Shown here: piece after piece, positions 18,425 to 26,669 of the stretch
Layout of the letters: each line of letters opens with the position of its first letter
Position numbering within the stretch: the first letter of the stretch is position 1
Assembly (NCBI GenBank): GCA_025059745.1
Contig: JANXDH010000004.1
Location: 235,783 to 299,782, forward strand
Reading direction: 5' to 3'
DNA length: 64,000 bases
Source of the DNA: Aigarchaeota archaeon
GTDB taxonomy: Archaea; Thermoproteota; Nitrososphaeria_A; Caldarchaeales; Calditenuaceae
Notes under the pieces: generated by a model
Told to the model about the DNA's origin: nothing
What the model saw: only the letters and a program-made list of their open reading frames with translations
Databases searched by the model: none
Program-made: the position numbers and the translations under genes

Positions 18425-19519
18425 TCACCGGATGAGCCTTTCAGGGTCGTAGTCGTCGAGGTCCGCGCCTATATTGCCGGACTTGAGAAGATCGTAGGTC
18501 ATCGAACCCAGCGCGGGCCCCCTCATGAGGCCGTAACCCCTGAGGCCGCCACAGAGGGTGAAGTTCCTGATGCGGTCCAAGCGGCCGAGGTAAGGCCTCC
18601 AGTCCGGAGTTATCTCACAGGGACCTGAGGTGTGGCCTGAGTATGACGGTATCGCCATACTGACCCTACTCATCAACAGGGCCCTCGACCCCTCCACGAA
18701 CTCCTGCGGTGGAGCCCGAGGCATCAAGTCCGGTTCATCAGCGAGTTCAGCGTGGTACCCGCCCCCTATCAGCTCGGTCCCCCATCGCCTCCAGTAGGAG
18801 TGTAGCACCTCGTCCGAGAATGACGGTATGGTCAGCTCGACGCCTGTCTCGAACCTGTAGGCGTAACAGATTATCACCTTCGTATCCAGCTCCACCCCCA
18901 GTCCCCTCAGTATCGACCTGTTCCAGGGGCCTGCAGAGAGTATGAACTCGGAGCCACCGACCTCCACGCCACCATTCAACACGGCCGAGATCACCTCGCT
19001 GTCGTGAACCCTGAAGGACCTGACGGGCTCGTTGTACATCGTAACTCCCTGAGAGGCGAGGAACGATCGACACTCGGAGGCGAGCACCCCCGGCTCTACA
19101 GACAGGTCCTCCGATGTGTAAACCGCCAATTCCTCCTCGCCTATCTCGATTCCTGGCCACCGCTCCCGGACCTCCCCCGCGTCAAGAACCTCGTACGCTA
19201 TACCGGCGGAACTCATCGACCTGATGGAGTCCTCTAGTAAATCCTCTCGGCCGATCTGGAGGAACCCGGTCCTTATGAGGGCCCTCCTCGAGACGCTCGT
19301 GAGCAGCTCTATGCTCCTCCTCACCAGCAGGACGTCCCTCTCATCGTCGAGCTGTACCGTGACCACGCCCGCGGACCTCGATGCGGCGCCCCCCATGATA
19401 CCGTTACCGTCAATCACCGCCGTGAACTCACCGGAACGCGAGGCGGCGAGCGCGGCGAACGTGCCGACCACACCACCGCCTATCACGACCACGTCGTACT
19501 CCATGCTCGGAGCCATCAT
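18425..19519 (-). CDS. FAD-dependent oxidoreductase, DAO family
   Basis: A 364-residue flavoprotein of the D-amino-acid oxidase/GlpO superfamily. The N-terminal VVIGGGVVGTFAALAA dinucleotide motif and AASRSAGVVT loop bind FAD; the C-terminal CGGLRGYGLMRGPALG closes the site. It is shorter than the relative at 7558 and not a close copy. ATG 19504 (MEYDVVVIG) sits about 25 nt from a minus-strand TATA-like gatatac and is more likely than 19519. It is divergent from the PhoU-like gene with a shared 46-bp promoter region. Substrate unknown. Confidence 0.83.
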   Translation of the reverse strand: MMAPSMEYDVVVIGGGVVGTFAALAASRSGEFTAVIDGNGIMGGAASRSAGVVTVQLDDERDVLLVRRSIELLTSVSRRALIRTGFLQIGREDLLEDSIRSMSSAGIAYEVLDAGEVRERWPGIEIGEEELAVYTSEDLSVEPGVLASECRSFLASQGVTMYNEPVRSFRVHDSEVISAVLNGGVEVGGSEFILSAGPWNRSILRGLGVELDTKVIICYAYRFETGVELTIPSFSDEVLHSYWRRWGTELIGGGYHAELADEPDLMPRAPPQEFVEGSRALLMSRVSMAIPSYSGHTSGPCEITPDWRPYLGRLDRIRNFTLCGGLRGYGLMRGPALGSMTYDLLKSGNIGADLDDYDPERLIR

Positions 19520-19534
19520 CTATGCCGTATATCG

Positions 19535-19544
19535 ATTTATAAGG
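19535..19544 (+). promoter_or_regulatory. TATA box for PhoU-like gene
   Basis: The sequence atttataagg is centred 26 nt before ATG 19566. A facing TATA-like element for the minus-strand oxidoreductase overlaps the same short interval. Confidence 0.7.
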
Positions 19545-19565
19545 CTTAGATTATCTATTGTTTAT

Positions 19566-20456
19566 ATGCCAGAGGTCCTGGAGAGGAAGTTACAGCAGAT
19601 CAGGGAGGGGTCCTACGTCCTCACCCTGCCGAAGGACTGGGTCGAGAGGGAGGGTCTGAGGAAGGGCTCGAGCGTTATGATGTGCGTCGAGCGCGGACTC
19701 CTGAGGGTGTATCCCCTGAACCGGTCGGGCGTGACCTCCATCATAGACCAGGACTTACTATCGCCTCGGGAGGTCGAGGAGTCTCTGAGGCTGCTCTACG
19801 CGCTGGGCGTGGACCGCGCCGTGGTGAGGAGCAGCGGCTCGCTGAGCGGAGAGGTACGAGAGGTTCTGAGGAGGAGTCGGGTATTCCTCCCTGGAGCCTT
19901 AGTGACCTTCGAGGAGAACAAGAGCGTGGTCGTGGAGTTCGCGGGAGACGTGCTAAAGGGTCATCTGCAGGCGCTGAGGACCTTCTCGTCTTCGTTCAGT
20001 GCGTGTCTATCCAGACTGGTCGAGGGCGGGAGCAAGGAGGAGGTGGAGGAGGTGATGGCGTACAGCTACGCGCAGCGCCGCGCGATCTCTAGGGAGCAGC
20101 TGAGACCCACGGGGTCCATAAACGTTCTGGAGGTCTCACTCCTCTCCTTTTACACCGACTCGTGCATCAGGATGACCGAACACCTGCTAGAGCTCCCTGC
20201 GATCGACCCTCGGAGCGAGGTAAGGGAACTCTTGACGGCTGTTGGACGGTCGGTCCGTGAGGCTGTGAGGTACTACGAGAGCGGCGATGTGTCGAGGTTG
20301 AACGCTCTGGTCGACGACCTCCACAACAGGTTACACGGGATCGAATCGATCCAAGGTGAGGCCGACGTCCACCTCATCGGTATTATAATGTCGTGCATAT
20401 CGGCTCTCGAGAGCCTCAGGGAGGCCGTACTAGTCAGGTACCTCGGGGAGGGCTAG
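19566..20456 (+). CDS. AbrB/SpoVT-like plus PhoU-like regulator
   Basis: A 296-residue protein. The first ~45 residues (RKLQQIREGSYVLTLPKDWV) form a SpoVT/AbrB swapped-hairpin DNA-binding domain; the rest is helical and PhoU-like (e.g. VSLLSFYTDSCIRMTEHLLEL). Archaeal proteins of this build are taken to regulate phosphate uptake or metal homeostasis, but no transporter is adjacent. The track extends to 19224, which only reads through the antisense of the oxidoreductase; ATG 19566 follows a TATA box by 26 nt. Its 3' end overlaps the convergent methyltransferase by 27 nt. Confidence 0.82.
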   Translation: MPEVLERKLQQIREGSYVLTLPKDWVEREGLRKGSSVMMCVERGLLRVYPLNRSGVTSIIDQDLLSPREVEESLRLLYALGVDRAVVRSSGSLSGEVREVLRRSRVFLPGALVTFEENKSVVVEFAGDVLKGHLQALRTFSSSFSACLSRLVEGGSKEEVEEVMAYSYAQRRAISREQLRPTGSINVLEVSLLSFYTDSCIRMTEHLLELPAIDPRSEVRELLTAVGRSVREAVRYYESGDVSRLNALVDDLHNRLHGIESIQGEADVHLIGIIMSCISALESLREAVLVRYLGEG

Positions 20457-21263
20457 CAGGTCGACCACCGCGTGCTCTCTCGATGACGAGTAGCTCTTGA
20501 CTATCCTGCTATTGATGACCTCGGACCTATATCCGAGTGACCCGCATTCCCTGATCAGCTCGGACTCTAGTTCATTAAGAGAGCCCTTCCTGATGACCTC
20601 ATGAAAGTGTATCACGCCGCCCTCACGCCTCAGGCATGACAATCCCGCGGGGAGGTAATCGATCGTCCCGAAGAAGTAACCCATGATCACCCTGTCCGCG
20701 ACGCGCCTGAGCCCTCTCTCAACGACCCCTCTACAGTCGCCGAGTAACGGTTGGACGACATCAGAGACGCGATTGATGTTCACGTTCCTCACGAGGTAGG
20801 AGTACGCCTCCTCGTTGATCTCTATGGCGTAGACCTTCTTGGGCCTCGCGTGGACAGCTATGGGGACGGAGAACTGACCCACACCCGCGAACAAGTCCAC
20901 AACCGTCTCCCAGTCCCTAGTGAGCATCGCGGTCCGGAGCCTCTCGAAGCTATTCCCTAAGCAGAACATGACCCTCAATGGATCGACCATGAACTCCACC
21001 CCGTACTCCCTGTGGATCAAGTCCTGAGGTGGCTCGCCCCATACGTGCCTCGAGGCCGGTAACCGGTAAGGGCCCTTGACTCCGGAGTAGGCGATCACGC
21101 TCCTCACCCTCCTATATTTCCTGGCGACCTCCGAAGCTAGCTTGCTCAGATCGGCCTCAACGTCATCGACCCGCATAAGAGCCACACCCGACAAGAGTTT
21201 CACACCGAGGAGCGATACCACGTTATACAGTCGATGGAGGCGGCTTATAGGGAGTGCGGGCAA
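20430..21263 (-). CDS. Trm5/TYW2-family tRNA(Phe) G37-modifying enzyme
   Basis: Class I SAM-dependent enzyme acting on G37 of tRNA. The 277-residue protein has REYGVEFMVDPLRVMFCLGN, the SAM motif VVDLFAGVGQFSVPIA, the acidic AIEINEEA, and RVIMGYFFGTIDYLP, shared by Trm5 (m1G37) and TYW2 (aminocarboxypropyl transfer in wyosine synthesis). The NPPY-like motif of Trm5 is replaced by MGYFF, which leans toward TYW2. The start is uncertain: TTG 21263 or a downstream start such as ATG 21176. It is divergent from S25e. Confidence 0.8.
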   Translation of the reverse strand: MPALPISRLHRLYNVVSLLGVKLLSGVALMRVDDVEADLSKLASEVARKYRRVRSVIAYSGVKGPYRLPASRHVWGEPPQDLIHREYGVEFMVDPLRVMFCLGNSFERLRTAMLTRDWETVVDLFAGVGQFSVPIAVHARPKKVYAIEINEEAYSYLVRNVNINRVSDVVQPLLGDCRGVVERGLRRVADRVIMGYFFGTIDYLPAGLSCLRREGGVIHFHEVIRKGSLNELESELIRECGSLGYRSEVINSRIVKSYSSSREHAVVDLLALPEVPD

Positions 21264-21304
21264 AGAGCTATATCGTGGGGTAGACAGGGAAAGACTGAGC
21301 GTAA

Positions 21305-21661
21305 TTGTCGTCTCAGAAAGCGAAGACCGTCGATAAGAAGGTCCTCTCCATAAACCCCCCGCAGATGTCCGAGGTGGACTCGTTCATCAGGTCGGTGCAA
21401 TACGTCACGCCCTTCACTCTTAGCGAGAGGTTCGGTATCAGGCTCTCTGTCTCGAAGGCCCTCCTCTCAACATTGGAGAAGCGCGGTTTGGTAAGGCTGG
21501 TCACCGGGACGAATAGGATCAGGATATATCAACCCTTGGCTAAACTCGAGGAGGCCAGGCCGGAGTCACAGAGGCCCAAGGAATCACCTCAGAAGGCCAC
21601 TCAGACCAAACAGTCTCAGGTCAAGAGGAAGAAGAAGACGAGCGAGGAGAACCCTGCCTGA
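21305..21661 (+). CDS. rps25e: Ribosomal protein S25e, basic tail at C-terminus
   Basis: The central ~60 residues (YVTPFTLSERFGIRLSVSKALLSTLEKRGLVRLV) match the winged-helix core of eukaryotic/archaeal S25e in the small ribosomal subunit. In this copy the Lys/Gln/Ser-rich tail lies after the core (KRKKKTSEE), whereas typical S25e carries its basic stretch at the N-terminus. TTG 21305 is the likely start, about 33 nt after the TATA-like gctatatc. Its last 41 nt overlap the convergent cyclophilin-like gene. Confidence 0.75.
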   Translation: MSSQKAKTVDKKVLSINPPQMSEVDSFIRSVQYVTPFTLSERFGIRLSVSKALLSTLEKRGLVRLVTGTNRIRIYQPLAKLEEARPESQRPKESPQKATQTKQSQVKRKKKTSEENPA

Positions 21662-22010
21662 TGATGACGCGCGCCCCCTCCCTCACTCGTTCGAGGGGCT
21701 CGACTTCATCGAGAAGCGACCCTATTCTGACAGATTGAGCCATCGGTCTGCCGGCCTTGAAGACGAATGCGATCCCACCTACTGGCGGACAGTAGATCAC
21801 GTCACCCTCCCTCACCTTGTCTACTACCTTCTCCGCGCCCCTCTTTAGCTCCGTTATCACGTAGACCGCGTAGTCCCACTTAGCAGCCACTCCGCTTATG
21901 GGCAACCGCCTGACTATCTCAGAGAACGTCATCGGTGCTAGGTACCTCTTCAACTCCCCCCTCAGCCTCCCAGTCCCCTCTATCTCGACCTCTATCTCGA
22001 CCTCGAACAA
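21621..22010 (-). CDS. Cyclophilin-like domain protein (TM1367 type)
   Basis: A 129-residue single-domain beta-barrel protein. Features such as EALP-like IVRRLPISGVAAKWDYAVYV and EGDVIYCPPVGGIAFVF match the small archaeal/Thermotoga cyclophilin-like family, which lacks a clear prolyl-isomerase active site; the function is unknown. The last ~6 residues are a serine run encoded by a tct/tcc-rich stretch that overlaps the S25e tail on the other strand. Confidence 0.68.
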   Translation of the reverse strand: MFEVEIEVEIEGTGRLRGELKRYLAPMTFSEIVRRLPISGVAAKWDYAVYVITELKRGAEKVVDKVREGDVIYCPPVGGIAFVFKAGRPMAQSVRIGSLLDEVEPLERVREGARVIIRQGSPRSSSSSS

Positions 22011-22089
22011 GATCTACCGACCCAACGAAACCTCATTTATTAATGGAATAGTAGACAGATGAAGAAATTGGAGGGCCTCATTTATGGGT

Positions 22090-22227
22090 TCAGGGCTCTT
22101 CCTCTTCCTCCCACTCTTCCTCCTCCCACTCCTCCTCATCGAACTCCTCCTCGAAGTCGTCCTCCCACTCCTCTTCCTCCTCCCACTCCTCACTCATCGA
22201 CCAGCGGAATGAGGCTTCAGACATCAT
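22090..22227 (-). CDS. Small Glu/Trp-rich acidic protein
   Basis: About 45 residues from ATG 22227, which lies about 33 nt after a minus-strand TATA-like cttaaataat. After ~12 ordinary residues the sequence is almost entirely Glu, Asp and Trp in repeats such as EEWEEEEEW and DEEEWEEEEW. The track ORF begins at 22296 upstream of the promoter. The plus-strand Pro/Thr-rich ORF over the same bases is its shadow. No family recognised; a low-complexity acidic protein could bind basic partners such as chromatin or ribosomal proteins, but that is speculation. Confidence 0.55.
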   Translation of the reverse strand: MMSEASFRWSMSEEWEEEEEWEDDFEEEFDEEEWEEEEWEEEEEP

Positions 22228-22378
22228 ATCAGGCGTTACTATTGATAGGAGACCATTATTTAAGGGTTCGTAACGATCGATGAACCTCCGAGTCAACTCC
22301 AGAACTGAATTAGATTTATATCATCAGCGAGAGAGTAAATGACCGACCAGCGCGGTGAGGAGTCGTAGGGAACTTCTG

Positions 22379-22744
22379 ATGAGGTCGATCATGAGCTTTC
22401 TGTCACTAAAGTGGATCTCTTCACGCGTCGACTTGATCGGGTGGGTGCTGGTGGTCGTGGTCATAGCTCTGGTGAGCGGGGTGTTTACGTTCCTCACTGG
22501 TCGTTCGATACCCGCCGGCACGGTCGTCTTCGTACCGACGTTGCAGTACCAGAGTCACTCCGAGTTCATCGTGGTCTTCGCTTTCTATGCCATAGCCACC
22601 ATCGGTGTCGCGCTCTACTTCCTCGCTGGATCCGGCAGGGTGAGCGAGAGGAACGCGTCCTATCTAGTGCTCCTGAGCGTCTTCTTGATAGTGCTGGGCG
22701 TGGTAGGGCTGATAAACGGCGAGATAGTAAAGAGGTTCGGCTAG
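22379..22744 (+). CDS. Three-helix membrane protein, OST3/OST6-like pattern
   Basis: About 121 residues from ATG 22379 (GTG 22355 also possible). There are hydrophobic segments at roughly residues 20-40, 62-82 and 92-112, and a charged end EIVKRFG. The QYQSHSEFIVVFAFYAIATIGVAL segment resembles the C-terminal membrane part of OST3/OST6 proteins, which would fit with a heavily N-glycosylated S-layer, but this is weak similarity by eye. TATA-like gatttatatc lies upstream. It is convergent with the RecA-like gene. Confidence 0.55.
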   Translation: MRSIMSFLSLKWISSRVDLIGWVLVVVVIALVSGVFTFLTGRSIPAGTVVFVPTLQYQSHSEFIVVFAFYAIATIGVALYFLAGSGRVSERNASYLVLLSVFLIVLGVVGLINGEIVKRFG

Positions 22745-22749
22745 TGAGT

Positions 22750-23415
22750 CTAGGAGATGCCCCCATCGGTGATCCGTACGTCTAACTCAAGTCGTTCGTG
22801 ATCAGCGACGACCGTCAACCTCTTCACATTATAATTAATGCTCTTCAAAGAGATCAGGACGTCCGAGAAGATGGTGGTTATGGCGTGGGCGACAGGCCTC
22901 TCCTCGCCATCAATCGGCACGCTGTGTACATCGGAGACCATGATCACCGTCGCTCCCCTCGAGACGACCGCGTCCTTCAGCAGAGCGGTCTGGAACGCAA
23001 GGCTGCGGAAGAGGAAGTTGTCGCGCCTTAGATCGCCCCTCATCTCGATCCTATGTAGGTGGGTGAAGTCGTCGAAGACTATCAAGTTCTCGCGTGATGC
23101 GTGATCAGATAGCCACACGGCCATCTCCTCCTGCTGTTTCAGCGATCTGGGGACCGAGACGAGAAACTTGGTCAGATCAGCCCTCCAGTGGTCCGCCAAA
23201 GCCCTCAGTCTGTTCGCGTTTAGCCTGTCCCCACAATCCACCCAGTAGACAATGAACCTCCTAGACGTGGCGATAGAGGCGATCTGGAGGGTCAGGGTCG
23301 TCTTACCGCTCTTCTCCTCCCCACATACCAGATACATCGCTTTGACAGGGAGGAGGTCAGGCCTACCGTCTAGCCGATCTATCCCGGTTAATAACTCGAA
23401 AGTCCTTTTCCTCAA
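22750..23415 (-). CDS. RecA/RadA-superfamily ATPase (RadB/KaiC-like)
   Basis: A 221-residue single-core P-loop ATPase. Walker A is CGEEKSGKTT, Walker B is NLIVFDDF, with a following segment VIMVSDVHS typical of RadA/RadB/KaiC proteins. It lacks the N-terminal HhH of RadA. Archaeal paralogues of this kind support recombination or act as regulators; which applies here is unclear. TTG 23415 is the apparent start. It is followed in the same direction by nothing and preceded by the radical SAM gene, 40 nt away, so the two could be co-transcribed. Confidence 0.75.
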   Translation of the reverse strand: MRKRTFELLTGIDRLDGRPDLLPVKAMYLVCGEEKSGKTTLTLQIASIATSRRFIVYWVDCGDRLNANRLRALADHWRADLTKFLVSVPRSLKQQEEMAVWLSDHASRENLIVFDDFTHLHRIEMRGDLRRDNFLFRSLAFQTALLKDAVVSRGATVIMVSDVHSVPIDGEERPVAHAITTIFSDVLISLKSINYNVKRLTVVADHERLELDVRITDGGIS

Positions 23416-23455
23416 AACTCTAGTAAAATGAAGGGAGATCTGATTTGAACCTATC

Positions 23456-25186
23456 TCATATCGCGGGCATCTTCATCGACTTGAACTGTTCGCGGAGTCT
23501 CCTGAAGTCGGTCCCGAGGCTCTTTATCGTCGTGTAGCTCTTAGCTCTCTCTATGGCCGCCTCAGCCCCCTTCACCCTCCTCCTCAGGTACCTCTCTAAG
23601 GAGTTCAGCCAGAACCTACTACCGTACTGTAGCAGGCTACTGGTCAGGACCCTGAAGATGAAGCTGTCCTTGGAGAGCCTCCACGCTAGACGTTCGGCCA
23701 TCCTCTTTGTGTTCCTCCAAGCGACGTACATAAGCGCGGCCTGAGCGGGCGTCAGGTTACCGTAGACGTCCGTCAGTACGTTGGTCCCCCTGAGCGTGCC
23801 CAGGTTGACCAGGGCCATCGGCGTGACCGTGAAGAGGAGATCTTGGGAGGCCATGTAGTTGATCAGGCCTATCGTGTCCCATATGTCCTCGTCCGTCTCG
23901 CCCGCCTGTCCTATTATTATAGTGTACGCGGGGATCCAGTACGCGGCGTTATAAGCCCTCTGACCCTCCACGACTATCTCTGCCCACGTCCCATCGACCC
24001 CGACCTTGAGTGGCTTGGACTTGTTTGCCATGTGAGCGAGGACTAATTTATCGCTCCCAGTCTCCAGACCTATCTGAACGCCTATGTGCTTGTTCGGGCC
24101 GGCACCGACTATCTTAGCGACCCCCATCGCGAGCTCTGGATCAGCCGCCACGGGCGCTAACGTCGCGTGCATCGGGTTCGCGTGTTTTATCCCGTCAGAC
24201 TCCATCACGGCCCTATAGAGCCTGAATATGGCCTCCTTGTTCGGCCAGAAGTTCGGGTCCCTGAGCATGTAAGCCCACTGGTTGTCCGTAACGAACCACG
24301 CGTTCCTTATGTTAGCTCTCCTGTTGACCGCGATCTCCTCGAGTACCTTCTCCGGTGGATAATACCTCAGCGGCCTCGTGGTGACCTCACAGAAGTCGCA
24401 GTTTATTCCACACCCTCTCATTATCTCGACCTGGCCGCTGATCGTTGCGCCCACTATTGTCGGTATCGAATCTATGCTAGGTATCTTGTACCTCGAGAAG
24501 GGGTTCCTGGAGATGAACTTGCCCCTTGGGTCCCTTACGTAGGTCACGTGGGACCTGCCCCTCTCATCGAAAGTAGTCGACTTAAAACCCTGGAAGAACA
24601 TCGAGGTGTCTATCCAACCATCGATCATCTGTTCGATTAGTAAATGTATTATGTCGTCCATCTCTCCCTGTATCGCGTAGTCTATCGACCAGTAGTCTAA
24701 CATGTGTGGCCTGTGCTCGAACTCCCACTCGCCCGAGCCGCCGATTACGAGCTTCGCACTGGGACACCTCTCGCGCCGTATTAGATTTATCCTCTTCATG
24801 AGATCGTCGAACTCCTCCGTTACCCAAGACCTCTCCCTTCCGGCGTTGTTGAACATCAACGAGAGTGGGCCTATACCTAGCGGGTCCATGGTGTTGACGC
24901 CGATGATCTTGGTATCGTTACTGATCGCGCGGTCCACGTACTTGGGGTGCATCACGGCGACCTTGAGCCTCGACTTCTTCACGAGGGCCGCCTCTATCTT
25001 CCTTATTCCGTAAGTCGCTAGTATCGCGCGGCCGTACTCGTCTGCGGGGACGTCCGGCTTAGCCAAGTAGTGGTAGATCGGTGCGGGGATGTACCTCACT
25101 GGCGCACAGGGTAGAAAGCTTAGGAGCGGGAAGTTGTGAAACATGTGTCCAAGGGACGGATCGAAGGTGAGTACCACTTGGACCAT
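23456..25186 (-). CDS. B12-binding-type radical SAM protein
   Basis: A ~576-residue radical SAM enzyme. The 4Fe-4S motif is CGINCDFCE (CxxxCxxC) around residue 265. The ~200 residues before it look like a Rossmann-type cobalamin-binding domain (IIGVNTMDPLG, KLVIGGSG), though the DxHxxG cobalt-ligand motif is absent. The C-terminal ~150 residues are helical and basic. Similar Ta0216-type archaeal proteins have no assigned reaction. The track start is TTG 25210, but ATG 25186 fits a TATA box at 25215-25225 better. It is divergent from the Rdx gene. Confidence 0.8.
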   Translation of the reverse strand: MVQVVLTFDPSLGHMFHNFPLLSFLPCAPVRYIPAPIYHYLAKPDVPADEYGRAILATYGIRKIEAALVKKSRLKVAVMHPKYVDRAISNDTKIIGVNTMDPLGIGPLSLMFNNAGRERSWVTEEFDDLMKRINLIRRERCPSAKLVIGGSGEWEFEHRPHMLDYWSIDYAIQGEMDDIIHLLIEQMIDGWIDTSMFFQGFKSTTFDERGRSHVTYVRDPRGKFISRNPFSRYKIPSIDSIPTIVGATISGQVEIMRGCGINCDFCEVTTRPLRYYPPEKVLEEIAVNRRANIRNAWFVTDNQWAYMLRDPNFWPNKEAIFRLYRAVMESDGIKHANPMHATLAPVAADPELAMGVAKIVGAGPNKHIGVQIGLETGSDKLVLAHMANKSKPLKVGVDGTWAEIVVEGQRAYNAAYWIPAYTIIIGQAGETDEDIWDTIGLINYMASQDLLFTVTPMALVNLGTLRGTNVLTDVYGNLTPAQAALMYVAWRNTKRMAERLAWRLSKDSFIFRVLTSSLLQYGSRFWLNSLERYLRRRVKGAEAAIERAKSYTTIKSLGTDFRRLREQFKSMKMPAI

Positions 25187-25214
25187 TCTGATCTTAAAGT
25201 ACTTACCCAAAACT

Positions 25215-25225
25215 GTTATATAAGC
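25215..25225 (-). promoter_or_regulatory. TATA box for radical SAM gene
   Basis: On the minus strand this reads gcttatataac, centred about 34 nt from ATG 25186. It supports that start over TTG 25210. Confidence 0.65.
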
Positions 25226-25274
25226 ATGTACATCGAACCATTCAACAAAATCCTAAAAATAATTTTGGGAAAGT

Positions 25275-25284
25275 TTTATATATT
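25275..25284 (+). promoter_or_regulatory. TATA box for Rdx gene
   Basis: The sequence tttatatatt is centred about 29 nt before ATG 25308, in a strongly AT-rich stretch between the divergent genes. Confidence 0.75.
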
Positions 25285-25307
25285 TGAGTGAACAATAAAA
25301 TTACATC

Positions 25308-25553
25308 ATGCCACAAGTCAGGATAATCTATTGCGTACCTTGTGGTTTCCTCCCGAGAGCTTTGCAACTCGCGAACGACCTGCTAAACAAGTACGGCAAC
25401 AAGTACCTCAAGAACTTCTCTGTGACCCTAGACACGGGTGACGCAGGTGTATTCGACGTCTTGGTCGATGGCAAGTTGGTCTTCTCGAGGAAGGCTGAAG
25501 GCGGGAGGTTCCCATCGGTCGACGAGATAGCGAAGGCGATAGAGGGAAAGTAA
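25308..25553 (+). CDS. SelT/SelW/SelH (Rdx) family redox protein
   Basis: An 81-residue thioredoxin-fold protein of the Rdx family, whose members carry CxxC or CxxU near the N-terminus. Here it is CVPCGFLPRA at residues 8-17 with both cysteines present. The C-terminal GRFPSVDEIAKAIEG is also typical. A small thiol redox role is expected. ATG 25308 sits 29 nt after a strong TATA box. A two-helix membrane protein and a MEMO gene follow closely on the same strand. Confidence 0.85.
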   Translation: MPQVRIIYCVPCGFLPRALQLANDLLNKYGNKYLKNFSVTLDTGDAGVFDVLVDGKLVFSRKAEGGRFPSVDEIAKAIEGK

Positions 25554-25579
25554 CTCTCAGTAAAGCACCGCATCCACAC

Positions 25580-25804
25580 ATGAGAATCACGAGGGTCATA
25601 GGCGTACTCTTGGTCACCATCACACCTTTACTGGGTGCGTTCTACGTCGCTTGGTCCATCGGACTGCTCGGATGGCTGGACCCCGAGCTATCGGTGAGAG
25701 TTGTCGTATACGTGATCGTCGCTGCAGCCCTCATAGTCGGTTGGTTGATAGGATACGTTATGCTTACAGCACCCGCCCCGGTAATCAACTCCCCGAGGAG
25801 GTAA
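25580..25804 (+). CDS. Small two-helix membrane protein
   Basis: A 74-residue protein with two hydrophobic helices (residues 8-30 and 41-63), a short N-terminal basic stretch and an SPRR tail. It lies 26 nt after the Rdx gene and 5 nt before the MEMO gene, so the three probably form an operon. No family recognised. The overlapping track ORF starting at 25651 in another frame is a false extension of MEMO. Confidence 0.6.
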   Translation: MRITRVIGVLLVTITPLLGAFYVAWSIGLLGWLDPELSVRVVVYVIVAAALIVGWLIGYVMLTAPAPVINSPRR

Positions 25805-25809
25805 AGCCA

Positions 25810-26655
25810 TTGACCAAGCGTAGACCCGCTGTAGCAGGCCTATTTTACGAGTCGACCGCCAGATCCCTCGCAGATCAGATCAGGGCCTGCTTCAGGTCAC
25901 CATTAGGTCCTGGAGAGGAGCCCAGCGGTGAGGTCAGGGGTGGCCCATTACCGGTCCTAATATCGCCTCACGCCGGATACGTCTACTCGGGGCCTGTGGC
26001 CGCGCACGGTTACCTCCTATTAGGGAAGCTCCCCAGACCCAAGAGGATAGTGGTGATAGGCCCGAACCACTTCGGGATCGGCTCTGAGGTCTCCATCTAT
26101 CCCTCGGACGCGTGGTTAACGCCCCTCGGAGAGGCGAGGATAGACACCGAGATGGCGTACAGGATCTCCAGGACGTCCGATATATTCTCGCTCGACGAGT
26201 TCAGCCACTCGAGGGAGCACTCGATAGAGGTCCAAGTACCCTTCCTACAGTACATCTACGGAGAGATAACTTTCGTCCCGATACTCATGCTCGATCAGTC
26301 GATGGAGGCGGCGTTACACGTGGGTGAGGCGCTCAGTGACGCCGTAGATGACGTGGACGGTACGCTGGTCGTCGCAACGACAGACTTCACCCACTACGAA
26401 CCTCACGACGAGGCGGTCAGGCGCGATCTCCCGGTCATCGATCAGCTGATCGAGGCGGACGTGGTGGGTTTCTACAGAGAGATGGAGAGGAGGAACGCAT
26501 CACTGTGTGGTTACGGTGCGGCCGCTGCATCCCTGGTCTACGCCGCGAGGAAGGGGTTCAAGAGGGGTAGGTTGTTGAAGTACGCCACGAGCGGCGACGT
26601 CACGGGAGATAAGAGGTCGGTCGTTGGTTACGCCTCGATAGTCTACGAGAGGTAG
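25810..26655 (+). CDS. MEMO1-family protein
   Basis: A 281-residue MEMO-family protein, related to class III extradiol dioxygenases. Family landmarks are KRRPAVAGLFYES at the N-terminus, ISPHAGYVYSGPVAAH, IGPNHFG, SREHSIEVQVPFLQY and DFTHYEP, which contain the histidines and acid residues of the metal-like pocket. The biochemical role in archaea is unsettled; it often neighbours AMMECR1 or radical SAM genes. TTG 25810 removes the spurious upstream extension in the track. Confidence 0.88.
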   Translation: MTKRRPAVAGLFYESTARSLADQIRACFRSPLGPGEEPSGEVRGGPLPVLISPHAGYVYSGPVAAHGYLLLGKLPRPKRIVVIGPNHFGIGSEVSIYPSDAWLTPLGEARIDTEMAYRISRTSDIFSLDEFSHSREHSIEVQVPFLQYIYGEITFVPILMLDQSMEAALHVGEALSDAVDDVDGTLVVATTDFTHYEPHDEAVRRDLPVIDQLIEADVVGFYREMERRNASLCGYGAAAASLVYAARKGFKRGRLLKYATSGDVTGDKRSVVGYASIVYER

Positions 26656-26669
26656 AACGGTGAAACCTT

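Noticed and set aside
19224-19565. Upstream part of the PhoU-like track ORF
   Set aside because: It is antisense of the FAD oxidoreductase; the TATA box at 19535 places the start at 19566.
22059-22283. Proline/threonine-rich plus-strand ORF
   Set aside because: It mirrors the Glu/Trp protein on the other strand, which has the better promoter.
25651-25809. N-terminal extension of MEMO
   Set aside because: It is an out-of-frame reading of the small membrane gene; TTG 25810 starts the conserved KRRPAVAG.
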